Assembly: GCA_029962745.1 (NCBI GenBank) | Contig: CM057158.1 | Span: 3,321,558 to 3,385,557, forward strand | From: Echinometra lucunter | Taxonomy: Eukaryota > Echinodermata > Echinoidea > Camarodonta > Echinometridae | Length of the DNA: 64,000 nt | Direction of reading: 5' to 3' | In this document: positions 26,216 through 37,935 of the stretch, piece after piece | How the letters are laid out: the number at the start of each line of letters is the position of its first letter | How positions within the stretch are numbered: the first letter of the stretch is position 1 | Made by a program: the position numbers and the translations under genes | Notes under the pieces: generated by a model | The model's database searches: none | What the model was told of the DNA's origin: nothing | The model's input: only the letters and a program-made list of their open reading frames with translations

Positions 26216-26720
26216 GGTAAATCAAGATCATAGCTTAAGAAAACTACTTGACTGACGATCGCATCCCATAAAGATGGTGAGAAGAAGAAGAAGGTAGGAT
26301 TTGGCCGTTCATGAAAAGTTTTAGAGGTCATTCCAATACAATGCGTCAGTGACGCATGTTTGCCACACATGAGCTAAACAGAGGGAATCAAAATAAAAGC
26401 CTAATCACAAGAAAAGCACTCATAATGTAAAGATTCAAAAGGATTTTTTTTTTAATGAAGAGATTATTACAATATTTCCAATATCATAGTAAACAGTGAA
26501 AATCAAAATCAAAATCATACAGCTCAAGAAAACTACCCGACCATCACAAAGAGATCTGGAGCACTAAAACAGCAGATTTTGCTGATCTTAGAAACCATCT
26601 TTCACACATCTGAGAGGCTAGGATTTGTCAGTTTGTAATAGATATGTCAAGCAAAAAAATCAAGATCATTGTTCAACAAAATCATTTGATAATTACACAG
26701 AAGGTGTGTATTCATCAGCT
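26216..26720 (+). repeat. Divergent direct repeats (three copies)
   Basis: ATCAAGATCATAGCTTAAG followed by AAAACTAC (about 26221) recurs as ATCAAAATCATACAGCTCAAG with AAAACTAC (about 26504) and again, more weakly, at about 26659. Downstream of the first two, AGGATTTGG and AGGATTTGTC also match in order. This suggests an old segmental tandem duplication. Confidence 0.45.
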
Positions 26721-26870
26721 GGAGCTTAAAGAATAATCTACTTTGGGGGGATCTCGGGTATTAACCCCGAACTGACTGAAGCATGCAATCGTGATTTCAT
26801 CAGCTTGAGCTCTGCAAATTGCAATCTAGCTCAAGCTATAGACTGTCGTTGGTGAATGCACACTTTAAAC

Positions 26871-27198
26871 GGGTGATGTTTGTTATTCTGAAGGTTCGTT
26901 ATTCCGAAGGTTCGTTAATCTGAAAACGGAATAAGGTTCGTTATTCCGAAGGTTCGTTAGTCCAAAAATGAAATAAGGTTTGTTTGTAGTTATTTTCGGA
27001 CTAACAAACCTTTTTTCATTTTCGGACTAACGAACCTTCGCAATAACCAACCTTCTCAATAACGAACCTTCTCAATAATGAACCTTCGGAATAACAAACC
27101 TTATTTCATTTTTGGACTAACGAACCTTTGTATTAGCAAACCTTAGGAATAAACAAACCTTCGGAATAATGAACCTTCGGAATGACGAACTGTAACCC
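26871..27198. mobile_element. Foldback element of CCGAAGG-type motifs, copy 2
   Basis: It starts with GGGTGATG and ends with CTGTAACCC, the same termini as the element at 947. The left part carries TTCGTTATTCCGAAGG motifs, and from about 26995 they run in reverse complement. The copy is 328 bp against 573 bp for copy 1, so the internal array varies in length. TTTAAAC (left) and TTTAAAT (right) flank it, a 7-bp duplication with one mismatch. Confidence 0.75.
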
Positions 27199-27357
27199 TT
27201 TAAATAAACAAGCACATGGTTTTAAATTTTACCTGTGCCAATTTTCTGCTGTTCGATCGAGTGGATGCGATGCTAGCACTGATGTACATATATGGAATGA
27301 ATGAAGGTGGAGGAGCAATATCCAAGCTGATCTAAGGTGATCATAAGCGATCTGTTA

Positions 27358-27665
27358 TGAATAATAATAATAATAATAATGATGACAATTTATAAAGTGC
27401 CACATCCATTACGCATAATGCTCAAGGCACTGGGGAAAAAAATAAAACTACAACCCATGTACTAATACAATATAGATTTACTTACAATAGATACCATGAA
27501 AATATAATCAACAATAAAAATGGATAGGGTAGAGAATAAGTACCGGTAACATAAATAAACAATAACGACAGTTATAATGATGACAATGAAAAATGTAGGA
27601 CTATCTAATCAACTGAAAGCAGATTTGAACAGGTGAGTTTTGAGATATGCCTTGAATGAATTTAC
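27358..27665. repeat. Dispersed repeat with an AATAAT microsatellite edge
   Basis: ATAATAATAATAATAATGATG leads into ACAATTTATAAAGTGCCAC and CTCAAGGCACTGGGG, and ends near GTGAGTTTTGAGATATGCC. This order is familiar from dispersed repeats of marine invertebrates. A related end (GTGAGTCTTTAGCGAAGC) appears at about 63705. Confidence 0.45.
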
Positions 27666-27845
27666 TGTTGCTAACAAAAAATGTAAACAAAAATTCAAGA
27701 ATACACTCTCACGAAGCACAATATATGCTGGCTACATTAACAATGTTTACAAACAACATGTAAAAACTGAAAAAGCATCCTTGTCGCACATGCATGATGG
27801 AATCAATAAGCCAGCTCTTGAAGCCCGAGCCAATGAAGATGAATT

Positions 27846-28021
27846 GAAAAAAGCCTGCTATTTTGCAAATTAGAGGGCTACTTTGCAAATTGAACCAAAG
27901 ATTTGGATGGCTTACTTCTTTAGCAAAATAACCACCTAATTTCACCTTCATTAGAGAATTAGCTTGCTATTCTCTGATCAGGCTAATTCATGGGATCTGA
28001 AATACATGTAGCAGGCTTTTG
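27846..28021. mobile_element. Small MITE-like element
   Basis: AAAAAGCCTGCTA at the left is matched by TAGCAGGCTTTTG at the right in inverted orientation, about 165 bp apart. There is no coding capacity. No target duplication was identified. Confidence 0.4.
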
Positions 28022-28920
28022 TTCAAGCTTAAGCTAATAAGATGCACCTAGAGCTATTGGGAGGTACATGTACATCGTAGAATGGCATATTGGCAATTGA
28101 CCTATGTACTAATTTTTTCAAATCTATGCATTTTTTTTCTCTGCAAACTCATGGTTAACTCGTCAGTTCACCTGCTATACATAATGGCATCTCAATAGAT
28201 GGTATTCAGTTTGCATATTATGTTGGTTGTTTCTACATCAGGCATACAGCTGACAAGCTTCTTAGTCATCAAAGGAAAGTTTTATTCAAAAAGTATGCAT
28301 AAAATCATTCAGGTCAATTCTGAGAAACTGTCTTTCACAAGTCATAGGGAAATCATTACAATTTGTTAATTTGTCATCATAATGAATGAAGTGTACGAAC
28401 AAAGGTTGAATTTCAAAGAATAAAGGAAATGCCTTCTTTGTTTTTGTGGGATGATTATGCAAAAGTACTAATAACTTAAGCACAATAGACAGAACTCCTG
28501 AGGGCATGACACATTTATTTTACTGATTATCTTTACCTACTTATACCTTTAGATGATTAATATAATTTCATGAAAAGCACGGTAATGTGATACTCCCTAA
28601 AGAAAATACTTGCATATGAGAAAAGGAGAAAAGGATGTATAATTCTATTCAATGGAAACATTTGTTTGGGTTTTGCTTTCAAGCCAAACACCAAAGTGGC
28701 ACCCCCCCCCCCCCGAATACATTCCAATGAAAACATTTCTAATTTGCATCTATTCACATCTCACTGGAGTTTATATTTTACATGTACACTGCATTTATGT
28801 AGTGAAATCCAGAATGAATGGTTTCTTTTGTTCATTCAGGGTTATTTTTGTTGGAGGTTGAGGCCAACGTGTATTTATGCACCTGACATGATTTCATCTT
28901 TAGTACAAAATGTTTGTGTA
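28022..28920. other. Non-coding AT-rich DNA with a C tract
   Basis: A C run lies at 28702-28714. Several short frames are open, without recognisable content. Confidence 0.5.
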
Positions 28921-28929
28921 CAGTATGCA

Positions 28930-29095
28930 GGGCTCTTATCTCTTTTTCTTTTCTTTTTTTTTCTTTCTCTGTCTCCTCTTGTTTTTCTCCTCCATACAAT
29001 ATTTTTCTTCCTTTTCCTCTATCCACCTCCCCTTCCTTTTCTTGTCTATCCACTCCCTTTTCTCTCCTCTTTCTTTTTCCTTTTCTTTTACTTCT
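28930..29095. repeat. Pyrimidine-rich tract
   Basis: TTTTCTTT/CCTCT-rich DNA. The Phe/Ser/Leu-rich open frames through it look like membrane proteins only because of the composition. Confidence 0.85.
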
Positions 29096-29299
29096 GAAGA
29101 CATAGAATTTATATTTTTAGAAATGATTTTCTTGTTTGAAAATTTGAATTCAAGAAATAGTGCAGTTTCATTTTTGTATGATTTATGTTCTATATTTTAT
29201 TTTGACAGAAGGTTTGAAAATTTGGACTGGTTATTATTTTTTTTTTTAAATTTGCAAAGCGTAATTGTACTTGAATTCTATTCTGTAAAATGAATATTT

Positions 29300-30770
29300 T
29301 CAGCCCTTTAACTATAAACTAATGCAAATTAAATCAAATCAAATCGAATCACACAAAAGAAAATCAGGCACACAAGGGCCCCTACATTTTAACTCTGAAG
29401 GGTAGGCCCTAAAATTTGAAATATTTAAACAGGGGACACAACCTACCAAATGCACATGCACATACAGACTCTTGTGACGTCAGTTATCACACACTTTCTC
29501 AAATGCGGTAAACTTATTCTACATATATCAATACTAAACTTTTTCTGATTTGAAGAAGTCAGAAGCACTCAAAAGACCAACGACTTCTTACTTAGAGATC
29601 AAAATATTGAACATTCCATTTTGACTCCTACAGAATTAATCAGCGAACATACCCAATTTGATGTGAAGATTTCCTTCAATTCTCCCTCTCTGTAATTCAT
29701 TATTTCACGTCATTTGAGGATACCACTGCCGAAAACAAGGAGTGCAATTTGCCTCAATCAGACTCCCATAAAAACTGATTGGATAAAATATGGCAGAGAT
29801 CTTCAGGGGTACTCTATAGCACTAGAAGGAGACAGGCTGGGGGTTTCTAGTTTGTTTGAAATCTTACAACTTTATTGCATTCCAAGGTAATGAAATATGC
29901 ATTTGCATTGTTTTCTTCTGGTAAGATGTTTTAGCCCCCACTTCACAACCTATGCTTAACCCTCTCAAAGCTGCACTCCATCAAAGATGTGCAGGTATTT
30001 TCAAATTCCAAGAAAGTCATCTCTAACAAATATCATTACTCATGAGAAATAATGCACAGTAACTGAAGATCAAAAAAGATGTATATGCATGACTGATTAA
30101 CTGATGTAACAAGTTTTATCAACAAAGCTTTTAATTCATTTCATATCTGACACAGTATTTCCAAAAGTAGGGGCACAAGCTTTCAGTGGATTTGCTCATT
30201 CACATGCATCACCCTGTTTGAATCTGCTGAAACTTTGAATGCGAAGAGGGGAAGCTAAAAGTCACTTTCCCATCACTGAACATTTCCTACTCTGATTTGG
30301 ACGAAGCTGTCCCAGTTGAAAACTAAAATGTACCTTAATCCCACTACATAAAAGCAAATATACCCTTCCTCCACCATGATGCAAATATCAAAAGAGAGTG
30401 GTTTCTTTCAACGCTGAAGAAAAAACAGAGAGGAAGAAAATGGGAAACCATTTTCGATTCAAAGACGAACCAAATTTGATCAGTAATGATAATGACTGAC
30501 GCTACTTAAGTTCAAAACTAAGACTTGATATCTAAAATGCCATTGCAGCTGCTCAAGATTCAAACAGTAACTAAATTATTCTCTATTTTGTATGCTATTA
30601 AAAGGATTGGAAAATTTTCATTTCATTTACTCTCATAAACAGGATTTTCCTTGGTTTCTTATAATTCAGTATTGTTCTAGTCTATCATCATAAGTGTATT
30701 TGATTTCTGAAAAATTCTTTTATATATCCGATGTCAACTGAACAAAAATAGAATAACAGAAATAACAATT
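29300..30770. other. Non-coding DNA, nothing firmly recognised
   Basis: Complex single-copy-looking sequence. The stretch at about 29690-29830 (TTTCACGTC, CTCCCATAAAAACTGATTGG) has regulatory texture, but I cannot separate it from background. Confidence 0.4.
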
Positions 30771-30774
30771 TTGG

Positions 30775-31260
30775 ATAGTTTTATAGCACTCACAATCTCA
30801 TATCCACCACTCAAGGTGCTCCGATAACACCCCAGCTCAGGTGAACTACCGAATGTGGTGCAAACAACATTCCAGGACTTCCTTCCTACCAGAGCCTATT
30901 TAACACCTGGGTGGAGAGTGACAACTGAATTGAATTGAATTGAAAATGGTTTACTGTGATCAACACATCGCAGCTCGAAGGCTGAATTGTGTGCAGTTTA
31001 CAATAAAAACAGAAATGTATTTACAAAATCTTAAAAACATCCTATAAATGTATACAGATATATAACACAATACTAGTAATCAATTCATTTAAAGAAAGGA
31101 ATGTAATATTGTTATTGTTATCATTATTATTGTCATTATTATCATCATTATTAGATGAATGTCTTGCCAAAAGACACTGGTACTTTACTGGGCTCTGCTG
31201 AATCTATAACCTTTGCAACTCCAGTAAGTGTTTAAAACCACTCAACAACTATGTACAAAT
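30775..31260. repeat. Dispersed repeat split by a second repeat
   Basis: The outer repeat runs to about 30925 (CACCTGGGTGGAGAGTGACA) and resumes at about 31150 (TGTCTTGCCAAAAGACACTG, then TAACCTTTGCAACTCC). In the family as I recall it, these pieces are adjacent. Between them lies GAATTGAATTGAATTGAAAA followed by about 200 bp ending in an ATTATT/ATCATT microsatellite. That pattern fits a later insertion, possibly a LINE 3' end. Confidence 0.4.
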
Positions 31261-33709
31261 GAAGAAATACACCTTTTTTTTTTTCCAAGTTTCATATTAT
31301 AGTGTCTTTGGAAGCAAATACCGAAACAGTATTATACAGGTTGCTGGGTGCAAAGTAAAAGTCCAAATCTAATGTAGAAGACACTATTATTAATATTATT
31401 ATTAATATGTTGAGACAATATTACATGTCTTCAAACTCTTTAGCCACAACATTCAACAAAATATGATTATAAAACATTTTTCAAAAAATATGAATTTCAA
31501 ATTCATGAATTAAAATTTGCATAATGAAATTTTTATATTCTACTTATATTTTTTTTTCCATAAACTCAGAAGTTCTAAAAAAAAATGATATTTGGCAGTT
31601 TTTCAAAAGGGACCTCTCAGATTTATTCTCTCAAATGTTTTTTTTTTTTTTTTGCACATGTGTTCACAGCAAGGCAGAAATATTAACTTCTAGCAACTCT
31701 TTTTAATTTACCAATAGACACTTCAAGTAAATCATTTTTCTCTTTACTAATCAGTTCATTACAAGCCCATTCAAAACGACATTACTCATATAATTTGACA
31801 AAATTAACAAAATTTTAAAAACGACAGCCAAGACCTTCCAGAAATGAACTAAAGAGCAATTTTAATACTCAGTTTCACTGCATACAAAAATAATGTCTGG
31901 ATTATATGTCAATTTAATGGTAGCACTTTTTTAAAGGAGATGCACAATCCTTTTTCTTTATAGGTTAATTTCTTGAAAATCTTTGTGATCACGTTCTTAT
32001 AAATCATTTTAATATCAAATATGAAGACTTTTCAAAAGTTAATTGTAATTTATTTCTTGTTTGTGTATTCATTTGTTTATTTGTTTGTTGGCCCATTTTT
32101 GTTGTGGGTGTAGTTGTTGTTTTATTAGCATTTACCTGTAAACTGCATTGCATGATTTTGTAGTTTATGTAGATGAGCTTTATAAATTCATCTTTAATTA
32201 TCATTATTACTCCTCAAGTAAATGAATCTAAATTTGTGAAGTCAAAGGACTAAACAAAATGAAGCAGAAAAGAAATCAATTTGAACCCCTTCTTTACCAT
32301 CAGTTGGAAATGCTAAACTTTGCCTGGCCCGAGGACCTTCTCTGACAAGGCCCGAGTCACCTGACCCATATCTGACTGTATAATGGTCTATTATCAAACA
32401 CTAGAGGGAGCTCTTTACATCTGGCAATGTTCCCAGCACTTCATGAAAAGCCATGGCAATACTATTTTGTCCTAAACACTGTACGTCACCACCACATCAC
32501 AGATTCAATAAAGCTGATTAACTATCACTACTAACAAGCTGATAGCCCTACCAGAGCTTGAATCAGATAAATCATCAAATCAAATGATATATGTGTATCT
32601 TTTTGAGAATCTACGTTCATAAGACCAAAATACATGGTAACTTACAGATATACCTGCACTTGTCGTAAACAAAATTTCCTGAGTTTTACATTACATTCTA
32701 AGTCAAGGATCCTTTTTTTTTCAACATTTCTCCAGACTGAAACAAAATAAGAATATGGAAAACACATGACAATCTGCTTTCTTCAATGGTAAAAAGTATT
32801 TACATATATGGAGTTGTGGGAAATGTATTTTCAACAAAGAGACAAAAAAATAAGAAACTAAAGTGAATTTTTCTCAACAATTATTTTTTCTGTTTTATTT
32901 CCTCACTTTCTCCCTTTTCCCAATTTCTTTTCTGAAAAGCTAACACAGAAATACATCTTTTGTAAAGAATTTTGAAGAAAAAACCCAACTTTTTGTGGAA
33001 GCTGTTGACTATAATTAAGTCAGATTTCATTGCATTTTTTTTCCATGTGGCCAACTGTTTGTTGGTTCCTTTATTTCTTTTTTCTTCAGTGTTTAAAATC
33101 ATTTATTTGTTTATTTGTTTATGTTTTTTCTTTGTTTTCTGTTTCTGTTTTGGTTTTGTTTTGTTCTTTTGGGGGAGGGGGTTCTTTCCTGAGGTAATTT
33201 TCACCTTCTCACCTCACATGTAGCTCCTCTGAAGATTTCCATTGTTCACTCATTGCTTTCTCAGTAATATGACTTTCATTGTGTTTATGTCAAATGTATC
33301 TTAATAAACATGACCCTTACTGTGTATAGTCCTTGTCACAAACTATCTCTTTTCTACATTTTTATTCTAGCTTTAAAATTTCCTCTCCTTACATCATCAT
33401 CTTTTTATCTCTGAAGCTTTTCTATCTTTTCACAATGTTTGCTTACCTTCTCACTTATCTTTACCCATTCCATATCAATTTCATCCAAAACTCAGCTTTT
33501 CCTTATGTTCTTATCCCAGCTTTATACTTTTTACTATATATCTCTGCAGCTTCCCTGCTTTCCTTTATTTTTTCATAGCTTGCTTACCTTCTTGTTTCTC
33601 TTCACTCATTTAATATCAAGTTCATCCAACATTCTGCCTTTTCCTATACACCAGCTTTAAACTTATCACTCCTCTCATCAACCATTCTCTCTATCTCTGT
33701 AGCTTTTCC

Positions 33710-33710
<1 letters not shown>
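31261..33710. other. Non-coding AT-rich DNA
   Basis: No gene is recognised. T runs occur at about 31639 and 32713. A complex stretch at 32290-32530 contains the CTCF-like motif listed separately. Positions 33340-33700 are pyrimidine-rich. Confidence 0.45.
32398..32412 (+). promoter_or_regulatory. CTCF-like motif
   Basis: ACACTAGAGGGAGCT matches 13 of 15 positions of the CTCF core consensus, in the same orientation as the match at 16081. It sits in a complex, non-repetitive stretch. Binding is not demonstrable from sequence alone. Confidence 0.28.

Positions 33711-33715
<5 letters not shown>

Positions 33716-33737
<22 letters not shown>
33716..33737. repeat. Poly-G tract
   Basis: An uninterrupted run of about 22 G on the plus strand, a potential quadruplex. 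Confidence 0.95.
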
Positions 33738-33740
<3 letters not shown>

Positions 33741-33889
33741 GTTATCATTTGCTTATCTTCTTTCCTTTCTTTACCCATTTCATATCAAGTTCATCCAGGT
33801 CAGGCTTTTACATCAGCTCCTAGACTCTAGTAGGGGGATTTAAAAAAGAGAGCAAACTCCCTCTCCAAAGATGAAAAAATCAACAAAAC

Positions 33890-34340
33890 AGGATTCAGAG
33901 AATCAACTCAAATTTGTTCAGCATGCCTGCACTTGTACGCCCTAATGGTTTTCCCCCATTAATAAACTTTTGCATTTTCATTACGCCCTCCATTATGGCA
34001 AACAATTTCATCACTGCCTGATCAAAAACATTGACAAGGGTTCCAATTTGCGATGCCATTTGCGGCCCCCACCAGTAATTTCCCCTCTTCCGGACACAAC
34101 AATATCTTCTTCATTTATCCACTTCATTCAGCTTTTCCTCTCTTTTGCGGATCAATTTGCTCTCTCTCCTTCTTTATCTACACCCTCTCTCTCCCATTCT
34201 TACTCCTCCTCCTCTTCTAATGTTGAAACACAGACTGTTCAATTTGCCGGGGAGCAAACTCAAAATTGGTAATTGTGTCACATCCAATTTGCCAGCGCAT
34301 TAATCATCATCCTTGTAATCAAATTCTTGACTAGATGTAC
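33890..34340. promoter_or_regulatory. Candidate regulatory block with repeated AATTTGC and ATTA motifs
   Basis: It contains TACGCCCTAATGG, CCCCATTAATAAAC, ATTACGCCCTCCATTATGG, then CAATTTGCGATGCCATTTGCG, AATTTGCCGGGG and CCAATTTGCCAGCGCATTAA. The AATTTGC motif recurs at least five times and paired TACGCCCT boxes are visible. A 100-codon open frame at 33970-34272 is Ser/His-rich without a motif, and I regard it as chance. Confidence 0.28.
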
Positions 34341-35655
34341 CTTTCTACTTTACTCATTACAAATAAAAAGCCAAATCCAATTCCATACAATATCTCTCTT
34401 ACAACCCAAATGTTAAGTGTGTTCATAATTAATTGCAATTAACCAAGAGTCAAGAAGAATAGAGAAATGATAATTCTTTGATTATGTTTTCAGTCAGTGA
34501 ACTGCCATTATACAATGTACACTGTACTTTCCCTCATTTAATGAAAGGTTTGTTTATCTAATTCAATAATTCTCTTCATAATTCCGCACCTTTCTCCCTA
34601 ATCTCTGAAAAATGAAACTCACAGACATGTATCAGAAATTCAGAAATTGAGGTACAAGGATCATTTTCACAAAAACCTTGGAATCCTAATTGGGTATTCA
34701 TAACTTGAGTCAGCTAGCTGATGAAATTATTGAATTAATTCACTTTAATTTCAATGCACTTTTTAGAATCAGCCATCTTGAAAAGAGCCATTTGCCATTT
34801 TATATTTAGATTACTTTATAAAGAAAGTGAACAAGAAGCTCTATTCAAAGTATATAACAGTATCAGATCTTCCTCTAGTGCATAGTCTGTATACAATTAT
34901 CAAGGAGGGGCTGCTTGAGTTGTATATTTTTGACGTTTTTTAAAGCATCGAAAATAACTTTCTACTTTTGTTTATACTACTGTCTGAATGATTATGACGC
35001 ATCAGGAAATGGAATAAAGCTTTTATTCCTCAGAGGTTCACAAGACCAATTAACACACAAGACTGTTTTATCTTAACATTTTGATATGAATTTCTAGGCT
35101 TTTTCTCCTTTCCTCTTATGTCTTTCTTTCCTAATGTACATCTTTGTTTCTTCTTTTGTCATCAGCATTTTTACAACATCAATAATGTATTTCTTAGCTT
35201 CCCCTCTTCTTTCTTTTTTTAATGGTATCCTTTCTCACATTTTTGTTCCTTGTTCTTCTTGAATAGTTGTCTGAACTGAACACATCGTTACTCTTTCCGA
35301 GTCCTTTTTTTTTTTAAGATTTCTGAATTTTTTTTTCAAATATTTTTACGTTCCTTTTCAAATATTTTTTTTTACATCTTTCCTTATGCTTATCCTTTTC
35401 TTATTTCATTTTTTATACCCTTAATCTCCAGAAACAATAAGTTACTAGACCCATATATTACTTGATCAAATGCAGCAATTGGTCATACGTGTATTTCAAT
35501 GGCCTTGCAGAAATAGCAAAGTTCTAGGAAATTTTGGATTCTAGAACATCCAGGCATTCTTTCATTCTTTTTTGCTAAATAAGACCAATAGCTAAAATCA
35601 ATTACTGTGGAAGGGTTTTCCACTGCATAGGTTCATCAAATGCAAATTCTTACTC
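34341..35655. other. Non-coding DNA with homeodomain-like AT motifs
   Basis: TCATAATTAATTGCAATTAA at about 34423-34442 and GAAATTATTGAATTAATTC at about 34723 are dense homeodomain-type AT motifs. The rest is AT- or T-rich with no gene. Confidence 0.4.
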
Positions 35656-35660
35656 TACTG

Positions 35661-35818
35661 GGCTGGGTTGACCCCATTTCATAAAACTTATTATCATTAA
35701 CAACTGCCACATTTCTATGTCAAATTTGCTCTCAGCCAATCAGAAGCAAGGATTTAAGTAGCTTATAACAGTTATTGCAACTTGTTATTGATAACAAGTT
35801 TTATGAAACAGGGCCCAG
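35661..35818. mobile_element. MITE with TTTCATAAAACTT inverted ends
   Basis: The left end (CTGGGTTGACCCCATTTCATAAAACTT) and the reverse complement of the right end (CTGGGCCCTGTTTCATAAAACTT) match, followed inward by TTATCATTAACAA and TTATCAATAACAA. About 158 bp with an internal CCAATCAG. It is non-coding. I know this end type from many deuterostome genomes, but no transposase is present to assign a superfamily. Confidence 0.65.
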
Positions 35819-36757
35819 ATTTGCTCTTCAAAGCCATCTCCCAAGTGAACATACATGTATCATCAGTTTGGAGCCAAAAAGGCATCAAGTCACATCATTC
35901 TAAACTGAGTTATCTTCCTTTTGGTTCCAAACAGACAATAGTAAGCCTGTGGCAACTTGAAATTCATTGTACATGTTCACAGCTTATGTGTCAAGCAAAA
36001 TAAGTTTACAGTTGGAAAATGTCTCCTCAATTAAATATTTCAAAAAAAAATTTCAGGAAATTTTCATGACTGTGGATAGCCCTGGGTCTCTTCCATTACA
36101 CCCCACAAAAAATCTTAAAATATTTTATGCATGAATGAGAAAAAGTAACTAATGTGAAAGGGTGGAAAATTAGGTTTTGACAAGAATTCTCATAATATAC
36201 TCTGGTTTGTACATATATCAGGAAAGCTGAAAGAAGTGTTACCTGTGGAGACTCAACACTTCATTTTCTGAGGGCTTTCTGGCAATTTATGAATCAACAT
36301 CCTTTGCAACGTGCTTGAGTGAGAAATTGATTGTTTTGCAATTTGAAATGTTAATTTTTTTTTTAAGTTTTAACATTCAAGCTGGCATAATTCGGATGTC
36401 TGCAAAAGAATATCGGAACACATGGTTATGCAGATAGATCAATTAATCAATCTTACATAAATAGGTCAATCAATCACTCCATCACTCAGAAAAATAGCTA
36501 ACCACTCATACACTCATACACTCAAAATGACAAGCGAGTTGACACAAATGAAAAATTGCAATCTGCAATGTAAACATGTAAGATTATGACTGTGACTGAA
36601 AGTTGAACATTTCTAATAGGGGAGAGACTTTATATAATTTTTACCATTGTTTTGTTTGGCAGGTGGAAAAATAAAATTGCAAAAAAACATGTATCATTGT
36701 TTTATCACTCAAAAAAATAAGAGTTATCATAAAACTAATATGTTTGCATCGCAGATT
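35819..36757. other. Non-coding AT-rich DNA
   Basis: Nothing recognised. The stretch ends at the CTT microsatellite that forms the 3' tail of the LINE fragment. Confidence 0.5.
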
Positions 36758-36758
36758 G

Positions 36759-36942
36759 TTCTTCTTCTTCTTCTGTAAAAGTGTATCCTTCATAGCTGAA
36801 GATCAACACACTGCAGAGTGGTGTGCATGCAGTTCATACGGCACAAACAGACTTCAAGTGCAAATTATTTTATGCGAACAGGGTGTCATGCAGTAATATA
36901 CATGTGAAGTGCAGCTAAAAAGTTTGTTGACATGACTGCATG
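36759..36942 (-). other. LINE 3' untranslated region and GAA-repeat tail
   Basis: Read on the minus strand, this follows the stop codon of the reverse-transcriptase remnant and ends in TTTTACAGAAGAAGAAGAAG. Short tandem repeats at the 3' end, rather than poly-A, are usual in CR1/L2-like LINEs. Confidence 0.55.
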
Positions 36943-37745
36943 CTAGATGAAGCCTTCCCTCAATGCCCTGTTAAAGGCATCAAGTGATGGGAAGACTGCA
37001 GGATCCTTCTTTAGGTTGTTCCATTCTCTGCAGGTGCAGGGGAAGAAGGATGAGGAGAATGCTTGAGAGCTGAAATGTGGGATCCAGAACCGGCTAGCAT
37101 GGCCTCTTGTAGTTGATGTCAGTGGTATCAGGTGGTCCTTCCAATCAATATCAACTAGGTTAAACCATATCCTGAAGAGCATTGCTAACCGACTGCGCCA
37201 ACGTCTGCTCTGGAGTGTAGGCCACTGAAGTTCATTCAACATGGCACTGACACTTGATTAATGGTCATAGTTGCCCGTCACATATCTAGCACTATTTCAC
37301 TGGACCTGCTTTACTTTCTTGATATCTCGTTTTGTGTGTGGGGGTCCCATGCTACAGCTGCATTTTCTATTGTGGGTCTTACATAGGTCTTGTAGGTCGC
37401 TTCTTTGATCTTCCGAGGATATCTTCTGAAGTTACTCGGAGAAAAGCTCGAGTACAGTTAGCTTTCTTGGAAGTAATATCAATGTGGTTGTTGAATTTCA
37501 GGTTACTGTCGATGTGCACCCCAAGATATCTGGCAGATGCAACTTCTTCAAGATTTACTCCATGGATGTTGTAGGTGGAGGCGATTGGCTTGTGTTTCTT
37601 AATGACACGCAACACTTGGCACTGTGATGGCTTGAACTGCATGTGTCATGTGCGTTCCCAGATCTGCAAGGCATCAAGATCTTCTTGAAGTAGTTTTGCA
37701 GTTATTCAGTTGTGTCAACTCTCTTTGGGACAATCAAGAGCATGA
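36943..37745 (-). pseudogene. Decayed non-LTR retrotransposon reverse transcriptase, C-terminal part
   Basis: Order of recognisable pieces on the minus strand: LLQEDLDALQIWERT, QFKPSQCQVLRV, then YNIHGVNLEEVASARYLGVH, YKTYVRPTIENAAVAWDPHT, ARYVTGNYD, LNELQWPTLQSRRW and SFFPCTCREWNNL. These are characteristic of the RT connection/C-terminal region of CR1/L2/jockey-type LINEs. The copy is dead: an in-frame TGA sits where a tryptophan is expected just before QFKPSQ, two frameshifts lie at about 37400 and 37320, and there are further stops near 37300 and 37260. It ends with an intact 99-codon stretch and a TAG. It is 5'-truncated, as is usual for LINEs. The family is certain, the clade is not. 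Confidence 0.85.
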
Positions 37746-37935
37746 CTGGTCAGTTGACTGTTTTTCTGACTGTTTGCAGATTTTAGCATGTTTCTACAGC
37801 TATCATGAATGGTATCGGTATCAGCAGCAGCATCACTCAATTCACTCTTAGTCCAGACTCTTGATACACTTTGATGAGTGGGTTAAGGCAGGACCAAGTC
37901 CTGACAGCAAAACTCTTCTTACATGTAATTAAAAA

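Noticed and set aside
28666..29293. Overlapping Phe/Leu-rich frames (143 and 127 codons) resembling membrane proteins
   Set aside because: They run through a pyrimidine-rich low-complexity tract, and several frames are open at once. Composition explains the hydrophobicity.
36943..37242. An intact 99-codon gene
   Set aside because: It is the last uninterrupted stretch of a LINE reverse-transcriptase pseudogene whose upstream part is broken by stops and frameshifts.
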